Assembly: GCA_937923145.1 (NCBI GenBank)
Contig: CALAJT010000036.1
Coordinates: 1-64,000, forward strand
DNA from: an uncultured Rubritalea sp.
Lineage (GTDB): Bacteria; Verrucomicrobiota; Verrucomicrobiia; Verrucomicrobiales; Akkermansiaceae
Direction: 5' to 3'
Length of the DNA: 64,000 nucleotides
Below are positions 7,527 to 17,600 of this stretch, piece after piece (position 1 is the stretch's first letter; each line of letters opens with the position of its first letter). The notes under the pieces were generated by a model. The model searched no databases and was not told the DNA's origin. It saw only the letters and a list, made by a program, of their open reading frames with translations. Position numbers and translations under genes: made by a program.

Positions 7527-9515
7527 CTACTCTAGAGAGAAGCCTGACTCATCATTGAGATCCTTAGGAGCTCTCACTACTCTATCAACACCATGCTTCG
7601 TAACGATGTTACCCTTAGCTGCTCTGCCTTTTAGGGCTATCTCACTGAAGAGGAATAGTCGCGCTAGATTGCGTAGTCTGAGTGCAGGCTTAAGGTGCAC
7701 CACTACAGCGTTAGCTTCGCTTTCTTCCTCATTATCATGGATGATGAAATACATGATTCGAGTGCCTTTAGTTCCTTTTGTGAGATCGTATTCTTTATCG
7801 CGGGTAATACCGCCGATCTTGAATCTCTTAGCATAGAGTGGTCCGTCTCTACCATCGCGGTAGATCATGGAGTAGACTTTCTCTTCGTCTTTTCTGAATA
7901 TAGCGATGTGTTGAGGGCGTTTGCCCACGAATGATTTTTCTGAGACTCTGGAAACGGTAAGTTTACCATCGGTAGAGAAGACCACCATGTCGTCAATATC
8001 AGAGCATTTTTCAATCGGCTCTTCTTTCTTAAGTCCCCAACCAGCGAAACCACTTTTGCGGTCGATGTAGAGAATCTCGTTCGCCATTACTACTTGTGTA
8101 CGATCTACCTTTTCGAATGTTCCAATCTCAGTTTTGCGCTCACGTCCCTTACCGAATTTCTTCTTGAGATCATTGAAGTATTTGATGGTATAGCGAGTAA
8201 GGTTATTGAGATTCTTCTCTACTTCCTCTATTTGGTCTTCGATTCCTTTGATGAATTCGTTTGCTTTGAAGCTGTCGAATTTAGAGATACGCTTAATTTT
8301 AATTTCAGTGAGTCGGACGATATCTTCCTCAGTGACTTCTCTTAAAAGTTTCTTCTTGTGAGGTTCAAGCCCATCATCGATTGCCTTTATGACTGCTTCC
8401 CATGTCTCACATTCTTCGATATCTCGATAAATTCTGTTCTCGATAAAGATCTGCTCTAGCGAGCTGAAGTGCCACTTGTCTCTGAGTTCACGCAGCTTGA
8501 TTTCTAGTTCGAGCTGGAGCAGATCTTTGGTAATGAAAGCATTGTGCTTGAGGATCTCTGTCACTCCCATGAAGAGCGGCTTACCATCTACAATGACGCA
8601 GGAGTTAGGCGAAATACCTACTTCACAGTCAGTGAACCCGAAGAGTGCATCACGGCTCATCTCTGGGTCGGAACCTACAGGTAAGTGGACTAGGATATCA
8701 GCGACTGCAGCAGTGTTATCCTCTATCTTCTGAATCTTAATTTTACCCTTCTCATTCGCGTTAACGATGTTGTCCATCAAGCTTCCGGTAGTCACACCGA
8801 ATGGAACTTCCGTTATACGCAGGAGCTTTTTATTTACGATATCGATCTTAGCACGGACACGAACTTTGCCGCCTCGGATACCGTCATTGTAGAGACTGGC
8901 GTCCATCATACCACCCGTTGGGAAGTCCGGAACTAGCTCGAAGGTTTGTTTACGCAGTACCGCGATGCAGGCATCGACAAGTTCAATAAAGTTATGTGGT
9001 AGAATCTTACACGCTAGTCCTACAGCAATCCCCTCTACACCCTGTGCAAGGAGAAGTGGGAACTTCATCGGAAGGGAGACAGGCTCTTTATTTCTGCCAT
9101 CATAACTCGAAGTCCAGTCGGTAGTTTTCGGGTTAAACGTAATCGCGTTTGCCAGCGGAGTGAGTCTCGCCTCGATATATCGAGGTGCAGCGGCACTGTC
9201 GCCAGTTAGAACGTTTCCCCAATTACCCTGAGTATCGATGAGGATGTCTTTCTGCCCCATCCAGACCATTGCAGCACCGATACTGGCGTCACCGTGTGGG
9301 TGGTATTTCATGGTATTACCCACCACGTTGGCGACCTTGTTATAGCGGCCATCGTCCATTTCATTGAGCGAGTGGAGGATGCGGCGTTGCACTGGCTTAA
9401 GACCATCCCCTACGTGAGGAACTGCACGCTCCAGAATTACGTAACTGGCGTAATCCAGAAAGTAATCTGAATACATGTCACGTAGTGTTGCTTCTGGCTT
9501 CTCTTCTTTACTCAT
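7527..9515 (-). CDS. parC: DNA topoisomerase IV / gyrase-type subunit A
   Basis: Type IIA topoisomerase DNA-cleaving subunit. The N-terminal breakage-reunion domain is clear: DGLKPVQRRIL, the quinolone-pocket helix YHPHGDASIGAAMV, and the catalytic pair R112-Y113 in AAPRYIEARLTP. A coiled-coil region follows (about 420-470). The C-terminal part is short (662 residues in all) and resembles the topoisomerase IV A subunit of Bacteroidota more than a full GyrA with six beta-pinwheel blades; I see no GyrA box. The partner ParE is not adjacent. The ATG has no Shine-Dalgarno. Type IIA identity is certain; the ParC rather than GyrA label is inferred from length. Confidence 0.9.
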   Translation of the reverse strand: MSKEEKPEATLRDMYSDYFLDYASYVILERAVPHVGDGLKPVQRRILHSLNEMDDGRYNKVANVVGNTMKYHPHGDASIGAAMVWMGQKDILIDTQGNWGNVLTGDSAAAPRYIEARLTPLANAITFNPKTTDWTSSYDGRNKEPVSLPMKFPLLLAQGVEGIAVGLACKILPHNFIELVDACIAVLRKQTFELVPDFPTGGMMDASLYNDGIRGGKVRVRAKIDIVNKKLLRITEVPFGVTTGSLMDNIVNANEKGKIKIQKIEDNTAAVADILVHLPVGSDPEMSRDALFGFTDCEVGISPNSCVIVDGKPLFMGVTEILKHNAFITKDLLQLELEIKLRELRDKWHFSSLEQIFIENRIYRDIEECETWEAVIKAIDDGLEPHKKKLLREVTEEDIVRLTEIKIKRISKFDSFKANEFIKGIEDQIEEVEKNLNNLTRYTIKYFNDLKKKFGKGRERKTEIGTFEKVDRTQVVMANEILYIDRKSGFAGWGLKKEEPIEKCSDIDDMVVFSTDGKLTVSRVSEKSFVGKRPQHIAIFRKDEEKVYSMIYRDGRDGPLYAKRFKIGGITRDKEYDLTKGTKGTRIMYFIIHDNEEESEANAVVVHLKPALRLRNLARLFLFSEIALKGRAAKGNIVTKHGVDRVVRAPKDLNDESGFSLE

Positions 9516-9584
9516 AAATTTACGATACTTAGCTTTGGTTAAGTATTATGAGTTTCGTCTAGCGAGTCAAGCTGGAATGTCCCA

Positions 9585-10448
9585 CTATTGCTTCTTCTCA
9601 GGCTTAGAGAATTTAAGTCGCGTAGTAACTACACGGCAGACGCCAACGGATTTTCCTGAGTTAGTCGCTGGATCTGCATTATAGAATGCAAAGGTCGTGA
9701 GATTTTCTGGCGGGATACGGATTCCAGTTCGTATGAGTAAGACTTTTCCTGATCTGCCTTTACCCGCTAAAACTTTGATCATGTTTTGAGTTTCTTCACC
9801 TTTGAAGACGTATCCTTCATTTGGCTTTAAGACTACTTGATCCGCATCACCGATTCTTAGGTAGACTCTCTCTGAAGAGATGTTTTTCATGAATAGTCTG
9901 GCATTTTTAAGTTTTTTAGAGTTTAAATTTATGCTGTTCGTGATTGGTTTATTTAGCCAACGGCTAGTCCTTTTGCTCTTCTGAGTGAGAAATAGTAGTG
10001 CCTGTGAATTCTCTGCCATCATTGGGAGAGTGATATATTGATTGTAGTCGCTCCCAGATTTTTCATTTCTACGGTAGAGCCGATACTGCTTATTTGCTTT
10101 AAGTTCATTTATGCTGGCTGGATTGTTGAAGCCAATACGGATTTTTGCGTATTCTTTGTCATCATTCTTCTCTCTATAATAAAGTGTGGCTGGAGGAGAC
10201 TCACCTTCTAGTGGTGGTATGAGTATCGGAGTTCCCTTTTCTGCTATTTCTTTTCCTGCTTTATTTTTCTTAATTTTTTCTGGAATATGGAAACGCCTTT
10301 TAGCGATTGCTCCTAGTGCAATGACGGTGACATGTGCCTTGGGAGGCTCTAACTTTTCCTTTTTTTTAGGTTCTGGTTTGGTAGTTAGAGCAGACGCTAA
10401 GATACTTGTTAGTACATATCCTAATATGAGTGATAATATTATTTTCAT
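9585..10448 (-). CDS. Secreted protein of unknown function, partner of the pseudopilin-like gene
   Basis: I do not recognise a family. The 287-residue product begins with a hydrophobic segment (residues 3-20, IILSLILGYVLTSILASAL) that looks like a signal peptide or N-terminal anchor, followed by a Lys/Glu/Pro-rich linker and a basic, beta-rich domain. LYYREKNDD, KQYRLYRR and several spaced beta-type segments suggest a folded extracytoplasmic domain. It follows the upstream pseudopilin-like gene by only 6 bases, so the two are almost certainly co-transcribed and probably act together at the envelope. It ends 69 bases before the topoisomerase start, on the same strand. Confidence 0.75.
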   Translation of the reverse strand: MKIILSLILGYVLTSILASALTTKPEPKKKEKLEPPKAHVTVIALGAIAKRRFHIPEKIKKNKAGKEIAEKGTPILIPPLEGESPPATLYYREKNDDKEYAKIRIGFNNPASINELKANKQYRLYRRNEKSGSDYNQYITLPMMAENSQALLFLTQKSKRTSRWLNKPITNSINLNSKKLKNARLFMKNISSERVYLRIGDADQVVLKPNEGYVFKGEETQNMIKVLAGKGRSGKVLLIRTGIRIPPENLTTFAFYNADPATNSGKSVGVCRVVTTRLKFSKPEKKQ

Positions 10449-10454
10449 AGTATG

Positions 10455-13400
10455 TTAGATCTCTTCTTTACTCATCCAGCGAATTGATTTGATGATGAAT
10501 TTACGACCATACCTTAGGTTCAAGTCTGAGAGATTACCTTCCTCTAGTTCTCCGGTTACGTAGTTTAGTTTCAGAGTGGGGTCAGTGGCTCGGTTTGATT
10601 CTAGTGCTAGTCTCGTCGCTTCTACCGCTATGCTATTTACGTATTCTGCAGTGCGCTCTACAGTGGCTTCTAGAAAGGCTGTCGCGGTGATATTACCTCC
10701 GCTATCTCTAGATTCTCCATAACACCGGATCACAAAGACATCTCCACGGACAGTCATGGCAGGTGCGAACGGTTCAAGAATGTCAGACTGGGTAATAAAG
10801 CCAGGGATTCCCCATGCTTTACTTTCAGCTTGCTTGTCGAGATCAGGTTTAAAGTCTGGGTGGTTATTATCACTCTGCGAGCCAGTCACTGTTAGATAGG
10901 GGGCTTGGTTGAAGTGCTTGTTAAGTCCAGACTTTATGATCGCAGATTCTAGAGCGCCTCGCCTTGAGGTTTCATCTGCCTTAATTGTTAGGCGCCGATT
11001 GACAAAATCTGAAAGAGATATGAATGGTCCACGTAGTTTCACCTCTCTGACTATATGTGAAGCGAGAGTAAATATCTCAAGATCAGCAAGCTTACGCGCT
11101 CCCGCCCAACCACCCGGTGCCCCGACTTCTGCATCTATCGTAGTAGCTGCTCCTGATGGATTTCTTAGCCTAGAAATAATAGAATCATCCCCAGCAATGG
11201 TGCCATTTCTATCTAGTGTTCTTAGTCCTGATAGAAATGCCGACCAGGCTTCTACCGAGGTAGAATTAACATTAAAGGCTGCTTTATTTTTGAGGAGGTA
11301 TCCATTGAGCCAGAATCCATGGTCGAGTGAAGACTCTAGGAGACCTTCTATATTGCCTTGATTGATATTAGTAGATTGGCTTACTTGATAGCGCAGTTGG
11401 TTCAAAGATGCGGGCTCATCAAATTCCCAGTCGAACCCGTCTCCAGCGGCATTTATCTTCATTCCCGAGAAGAAGAAATGATCCCATAGGTTTTGATTTA
11501 CTTCGAAACTTATATCGTAGACTAGGTGCTCATCGTCATGACTGATTTTAACACCATTGAGTTCAACTGAAGTTTTATATCTCCCTATCTGCATTAAACT
11601 TTCAGCTTCTACTGACTTCACACGAGCTCCATGAGAATATGGATCTCCTCTAAAACCACCACCTATGGCATACTCCCAGCCTGTATTCACATCTCCATCG
11701 TTGTAGCTATTTTCAAAGTATTTGCTATGTGAACTAGCATCAAATGGGGAGTGAAAGTCTGCTAGAGAGTTACCTACTATATAAGTAGGGTGCCATGAGA
11801 ATGGGCTTAACTGAGCGTGGCGTAGGCTTCCTAAAGATAATGCACCAAAGTCAGGGTCTGGGAGGGCGAATAATATCATATTGGCAGGAACTCCCATCTC
11901 GGTGGCTAGGGTGAGAGCGGGCTTGGTAAAATAGCCTGCGCTAGTGAAATTAGGAGAGTCATTGAAATCTTGGGGAGATTTTGGGGCGAACTGCTGCAGC
12001 CATGCTCCTTCACTGACAGCATACCATGAAGCTCTACCAGCGACCTTTCCCACTGGCGATGACGGTGAGCGAGTAATCAGATGTGGTCTCACATTCCAGT
12101 TGGCAATAATACTCGGATTATAAGCTAGGCTACCTGAGTCCCAGGTATTGACTCTCAACGGGACAGAATTATTGTCATTACCTTCTGTAGTAGATTCATT
12201 TAGCCAGAGTAGTTTGCTGCCGATTTGGTGCAGACTCGGAGCGTCCTTTCTAGGTGCATCAGAGAAGAGTGCTAGATTACCGAATGCAGCGCCACTATCC
12301 CCCCAGCTGTCTCCTCTATAATTAAACTCATAAACAGAGGTGCCCCCATTCCCATGGCAAATAACCTGGAGATTCGTCAGGAGCTTACTAGCTTCTGTCG
12401 CGGATGTCGCCAAGGCTCCTGCTTTTAGTATGAATGTCAGCTCATCCTCTATTGTAGCCCAACCTTCGTATCTAGTGACTTCATCTAGTTTCATTTCTTT
12501 CCAAACTTTTGAAGCCAAGTTAATTTTTGAACCACTAACAGACTTCAATTTTAGATAGTTAGAATCATAGTCATGGACAAAGTGACCTTCACCCTGAGGT
12601 TCTTTGGCACTGAGTGTGTTTTGGGAAATATCATTCGCATTGTAATACTGAATACTTATCCCTTGGGAAATTTCTGCTACTGTGGTTATTTGAGGAGAAA
12701 AGACTAGGCACTCACCTGGCTCTATTGTCGATTTTACTAATGTAAAACCGAGAAATCTATCTGATGGGAAAAGTCCATTTTCATTTCCTCTGAGGTAGAT
12801 ACGACCTTCTACCCACTTTTGAACATTAGCTACAGTCGGGAAGAGTAACTTCAGACGAGCTACTTCCGCATCAGAAAAGAAAAAGTGAACTGGCTTTGTA
12901 TTATCTCCCGTCCCTAAGTCTTTAGCGCCAAAAGGATTCGGCATAAGCACGGTCATTGGGTCTACCTCCATGGCTACATTATAGGGATTCCAGATACAGA
13001 CGCGTGGAATGAGGTGAGTCCGCATTTTCTGATTATCTCCTGATACTGTATAACTAAAATAATAGTGAAAACGGCAATCGGTCATCACAGGTCTTAGCTT
13101 GGGCACAGCTTCCGCCCACTCAGAAGCTTTAAAACTTTTTCCATCTGAGACGCCGTAGACCCATCCATCTATGGGGGTTAGTCTAGTGGCTGAATTAGGT
13201 GTAGTGAGATGTGCATTGACTTTACTCGCTGAGGTCTTCATTTTACCCCAATCTCTCAGAGCTGCAAATGAAGGTCCTTGAGCAGCTTTCCTCTGACCTG
13301 GAATAATCGGGTATCTACTACTAAATGAATAATCTGCAAGCTCTGGATAAGGAGGAGAGAAATCAACACGCCTCTGGCTAGGCTCACCAAATAGAAGTGG

Positions 13401-14414
13401 TGTAAGATCTCTTTTAAATCCGCCATAGACTGGATCGGTGAAGAGTCCGCCCGAGTCAGTGGTGAAGTGATGAACTTGAGCACTCAGTGCAGCTTTAATC
13501 TTTTTTTGACTACTCTGAGAACCAGCTGTTAGAGCAGAGGTCTGGTGACTAATTATCTTCTCAATATCGCCAGCAGCATTAGCTAGATAATCGCTATAAG
13601 GTTTGCTTCCACTATAAAACAGACCACTAGGGTTATCTAGAGCACTGGATGCCAGAGCTTTGATCGTATCTTGGCTATTAGGTAGTCCAAGGCTGAGGCT
13701 TGCTTTTTGACTATTGTCAGAGATATACCACGCGTAGGCTCCCTGCTTATTGTTAGAAATTACGTTGATCTTTTCCACCACGACCCTGTCACGTAAATAG
13801 CTGTCCTCGTCTACTAATGAGCTATTACCTAATGTTCCTCTACCTAGAATCTCTAAGGCATTCCCATTAGGATCACTGGGATCTAGGTTCGTGTTAACAT
13901 CAGCAGTTCTAATACTCACCAGCCAAGCAAGTCTGAGCTTATCTCGCCACTTGTTAGAGTTCAGATCTGACTCTTGGTATCGTAGATCAGTGTAAATCCC
14001 TTTATAACTATATGGCTCGTCTACTTTCTTAATATCGGGAGCTTTACCGATGATTGGCCATTCTCTAGCTCCAAAGCTGTGAGTTGTCTTCCACACGCCA
14101 AGCCAGTTTCTGTTAAGCATTACATTGGTGCTGTCAGGGTCTTCTAGAATAGCTGCTCTAGCTGTGGCTCTCTGATCTTGACCTGTGGTTTCTTGTAACT
14201 TAGCGATTGCCTCGATTAATGCTAGGCGAGCATTTGCATCAGCTTCCATCTGGGCAACACGATTCGAAGATGATCGAGTTTCTATGCTTGAAATACTTAG
14301 TAAACTAATTGCGATAAGCATCAGTAAGCTAATGATGATAACAGTAGAGATTAGGGCGAAGCCCTTCTCTTTAGTTAATCGCTTTTCAATGGCAGATGAG
14401 GTTTTGATAATCAT
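10455..14414 (-). CDS. Verru_Chthon cassette protein A-like pseudopilin/PilX-type protein
   Basis: Very large (1319 residues) protein with a type IV-pilin-like N-terminus: KEKGFALISTVIIISLLMLI gives a prepilin-peptidase-like G/F site followed by a single hydrophobic helix and an Ala/Glu helix (LALIEAIAKLQ). The rest is a Ser/Asn-rich extracytoplasmic region. From memory this matches the family called Verru_Chthon cassette protein A (TIGR02600-like), known only from Verrucomicrobia and normally accompanied by cassette proteins B, C and D. Here only one unknown partner gene follows. The ATG at 14414 is preferred to a TTG six codons upstream. Likely role: minor pseudopilin of a secretion or envelope apparatus, by inference. 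Confidence 0.75.
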   Translation of the reverse strand: MIIKTSSAIEKRLTKEKGFALISTVIIISLLMLIAISLLSISSIETRSSSNRVAQMEADANARLALIEAIAKLQETTGQDQRATARAAILEDPDSTNVMLNRNWLGVWKTTHSFGAREWPIIGKAPDIKKVDEPYSYKGIYTDLRYQESDLNSNKWRDKLRLAWLVSIRTADVNTNLDPSDPNGNALEILGRGTLGNSSLVDEDSYLRDRVVVEKINVISNNKQGAYAWYISDNSQKASLSLGLPNSQDTIKALASSALDNPSGLFYSGSKPYSDYLANAAGDIEKIISHQTSALTAGSQSSQKKIKAALSAQVHHFTTDSGGLFTDPVYGGFKRDLTPLLFGEPSQRRVDFSPPYPELADYSFSSRYPIIPGQRKAAQGPSFAALRDWGKMKTSASKVNAHLTTPNSATRLTPIDGWVYGVSDGKSFKASEWAEAVPKLRPVMTDCRFHYYFSYTVSGDNQKMRTHLIPRVCIWNPYNVAMEVDPMTVLMPNPFGAKDLGTGDNTKPVHFFFSDAEVARLKLLFPTVANVQKWVEGRIYLRGNENGLFPSDRFLGFTLVKSTIEPGECLVFSPQITTVAEISQGISIQYYNANDISQNTLSAKEPQGEGHFVHDYDSNYLKLKSVSGSKINLASKVWKEMKLDEVTRYEGWATIEDELTFILKAGALATSATEASKLLTNLQVICHGNGGTSVYEFNYRGDSWGDSGAAFGNLALFSDAPRKDAPSLHQIGSKLLWLNESTTEGNDNNSVPLRVNTWDSGSLAYNPSIIANWNVRPHLITRSPSSPVGKVAGRASWYAVSEGAWLQQFAPKSPQDFNDSPNFTSAGYFTKPALTLATEMGVPANMILFALPDPDFGALSLGSLRHAQLSPFSWHPTYIVGNSLADFHSPFDASSHSKYFENSYNDGDVNTGWEYAIGGGFRGDPYSHGARVKSVEAESLMQIGRYKTSVELNGVKISHDDEHLVYDISFEVNQNLWDHFFFSGMKINAAGDGFDWEFDEPASLNQLRYQVSQSTNINQGNIEGLLESSLDHGFWLNGYLLKNKAAFNVNSTSVEAWSAFLSGLRTLDRNGTIAGDDSIISRLRNPSGAATTIDAEVGAPGGWAGARKLADLEIFTLASHIVREVKLRGPFISLSDFVNRRLTIKADETSRRGALESAIIKSGLNKHFNQAPYLTVTGSQSDNNHPDFKPDLDKQAESKAWGIPGFITQSDILEPFAPAMTVRGDVFVIRCYGESRDSGGNITATAFLEATVERTAEYVNSIAVEATRLALESNRATDPTLKLNYVTGELEEGNLSDLNLRYGRKFIIKSIRWMSKEEI

Positions 14415-14626
14415 GTGGAGAGTAGGCAACAATTAAATACAAAACTATAAATAGATCATGCAGAGTGCATTATGCCATACTTTAATAATTACCCTTTCTA
14501 CCCACCCATAGCAAGAAGCATTATAGATACATTCAGATTATTGTATTTAAGAAAAAATTATTATAATAAATCAATAAATACTGCTTAACTATTTTAGCTT
14601 TTGAACACATTACTTAATCAAAAAAA

Positions 14627-14658
14627 ATCCCACGTAGCATTAACATGCGACGTGGGAT
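14627..14658 (-). terminator. Rho-independent terminator of the haem-binding dehydrogenase gene
   Basis: Stem ATCCCACGT/ACGTGGGAT (14627-14635 with 14650-14658) continued by GCAT/ATGC around loop TAAC. On the minus strand it is followed by a run of seven T. It lies 24 bases after the stop codon of the minus-strand gene. Confidence 0.85.
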
Positions 14659-14681
14659 GAGATAGTTTGGTTGATTCCAGA

Positions 14682-17600
14682 TTATTTCAGAGGGTGAGCC
14701 TTCAACAGGTCAGATCCTTTATAAGGTCCCAGCTTAGTTTGAGCCTTAGTCTCTTTTTGGACTTTATCTACGTCTTCCTTAGTAATGGCATCACCAGCTT
14801 TATTTGACCATGCGTTTCTCACGTAAGTTAGGATGTCCGCTAACTCTTTATTATCGATACGACCATTGTAGCCAGCCATTGCAGAGTTATACTTCTTACC
14901 ATTAACTTCGATTTCACCCATGACTCCATGAAGACCTATCTTGGTAATCAATGTCTTGTCTTGGGTAGCCCACTTACTACCATCCAGTGGAGGTACTAAT
15001 GTGAGCACATTGCCTTCGCCTTTCAAGCCGTGACAAATCACACAGTTTTCTTCCTCGCGATATGCTTTTTCGCCATGTTGGTAAGACTTCTTTATCTGCT
15101 TGGGAGCGTCTTTAAGATGCTCAGGGATTTTTGCCAACTTTACTTTCTCTACTTTTGCCGGCTCACCATTGAGATGAGCTTTAGCATATTTATGCGCATC
15201 CATAGAATGTTCATTAGTAGGTGTATTTTCGAATACAGAGACTATCTCTAGACCCTTTTCTTTCCCCATCCATGATGCGGCAATAATCGCTTCATGTCTG
15301 ACGTGCGCATGTGGATCTGCAGCAGATGCCTTGAGTAGTTCTACAGCATTAGATAGCTTGTCTGCATTGTAGCGGACTGCTCTCGTAGCCGCTGCTCTGG
15401 CTTTAGGCTCATTCGCTTTCAGAGTTGCTTCTAGGATAGCAGAATCAATTTTGTTGATTCCCCATGATACCCACATTGCTTCCGTAAGCTGGTGATCGTA
15501 GCCTTTATCAGCCTTATCAAGTGAAGCTACCCACTTAGTAAGTGCTGCTGCTACCTCATCTGCATCTCTGCCACGTAGCTCTCTACGAGTGCGGTAGCGA
15601 GTACGGATCTCAGGAAGTTTGAGGTTCTCTAGTAGTTCTGGGATACTAGCTCCGTCTACCTTCGCAACTGGCACGAGAGGGCGTGATGGATAAGTGATTC
15701 TATAGATTCTTCCATGTTTTTTATCACGCTTAGGGTCACGTGCATTGTGCTGCATATGCCCGATCAAAACATTGCTCCAGTCCACTACATAGAGTGAGCC
15801 ATCTGGTGCGAATTCTAGATCCACTGGGCGGAAGTATGGGTTAGATGATTTGAACAGCTCGTGACGAAACTCTGTCTTGTAACCATTTTCACCATCCATT
15901 GCCATTGAGTGCTGCATTGCACCTACAAAGCCGATGTTATTACAAATTATAGCATCACCCTGGACTTCATCTGGGAAGTGACGAGAGGAAACGAACTCTA
16001 CACCTGAAGTAGGACGCACTTTATTGCTAGTGAGCAAGTCTGGTGCGCTGAGATTTACGTTGTAACGTGGCTTAACAGCTGATTGTTGCATCCAAGTAAA
16101 TTTAGATCCGGATGTATGAAGGAAGAAATTCTGCCCCCAATCATCAATCGCAATACCCCAAGGGTTTGGAATACCGTATTGAGCTGTTCTTTCGAGTCTG
16201 TTCTTATTAGGGTTGAAACGGTAGAAGCCACCATTTGTTCCTCTAACAGGTCCATAAGGAGTCTCTACGTTAGAGTGGAGGAATACTCCTTCACCCATGA
16301 AGAATGCACCTGATGGATCAGCACAGAAACTAGAGATTGCATGGTGAGTATCGTGGTCATCAAATCCGCTGAGGACGATGTGTTTCTCGTCTGCCTTATC
16401 ATCACCGTCAGTATCTTTGAAAAGAACGAGGTCGTTTTGTAGTGATACAAATACTCCATGCTCAGTGATTTCAAATCCCATCGGCGTAACAATCTTATCA
16501 ACGAAGGTAATCTGCTTATCAGCTTTTCCATCGTTATCAGTATCTTCTAAGATAATAATCTTATCGTTAGGAAGCTCATCACCAATTTTATATTGTGGGT
16601 AACTAGGCATACAGCTCACCCAGAGGCGACCTTTATTATCAAATGCCATCTGTGAAGGATTAGCAAGATCAGGGAACATCTTCTCATCTGCGAATAGCTC
16701 CATCTTGTAACCTTCTGGAAGAGTCATTTTCTGCTCCATTTCTTTACCTGAAACGTAAACGTTAGGTCTGTCTGAGTTGGATGCCACTGGCTTTAGTTTA
16801 GTGGTCTTGGCATCAGCTGCTGCGATGTCGAAGTCCATACCTTGATTCGTTGCCCAGATTGCCTGGTCTCTGATTGCAGTCATCTCACGAGTCTTTTTCA
16901 ATTCATCAGGATAGTTTACATTACCAAATGGCTTGTATCTTCTACCGTGAACGTGAACTCCATTAGGAATCTTATAGTCGAGTAACCAAATACGGTTTTT
17001 CTCTGTTACAGCAGCATGAATTTTCTGAGCATCTCCTTTGACATTTTTTTCGCCAAATAATCCGTTAGCTAGCAGAGGAGCCAGTTTAACGTAGCCCTCA
17101 CTGTTCAGGTTATGACCATTTGAAGTAAGGTCGTTTTCAGTAGAAGCATATAGTGCTTTCGTAAGAGTGTGAGCATCTACAAAGATTACTCCCTCTTCCA
17201 TACAAACTTCTTTCATTGCTGTAGTATAAGCCTCTAGCAATTCATTAGCCTTTGTTCCATCAGGAAGGTCTCTCTTAGCAGAAAGATCTTCAAATGCTGC
17301 TGGAGATACGATTGCTAATTGTGGAGAATTTACAGCATAATTTTGACCTAGTGTGTGCTTAATAAATGCTCTTAGCTCAGCCTTGTAGCCATCTATTCTA
17401 CCAAGTCCATCAAATGCTTCACTGTATCCAAAGAAGCCGATTACCGTGTCTATGTTATGACGATCCATCCACTGATCTGGAGTCTCGAAGTGACCACGAC
17501 CGCCACCTTTATTGAATTCCTTTTTTACCAGCTTTTGACCGTTTGGTATTACCCAGTGAGAGTCGCGAGATGGGTGTGGTCTGAATGCAGGAGTGTCGCC

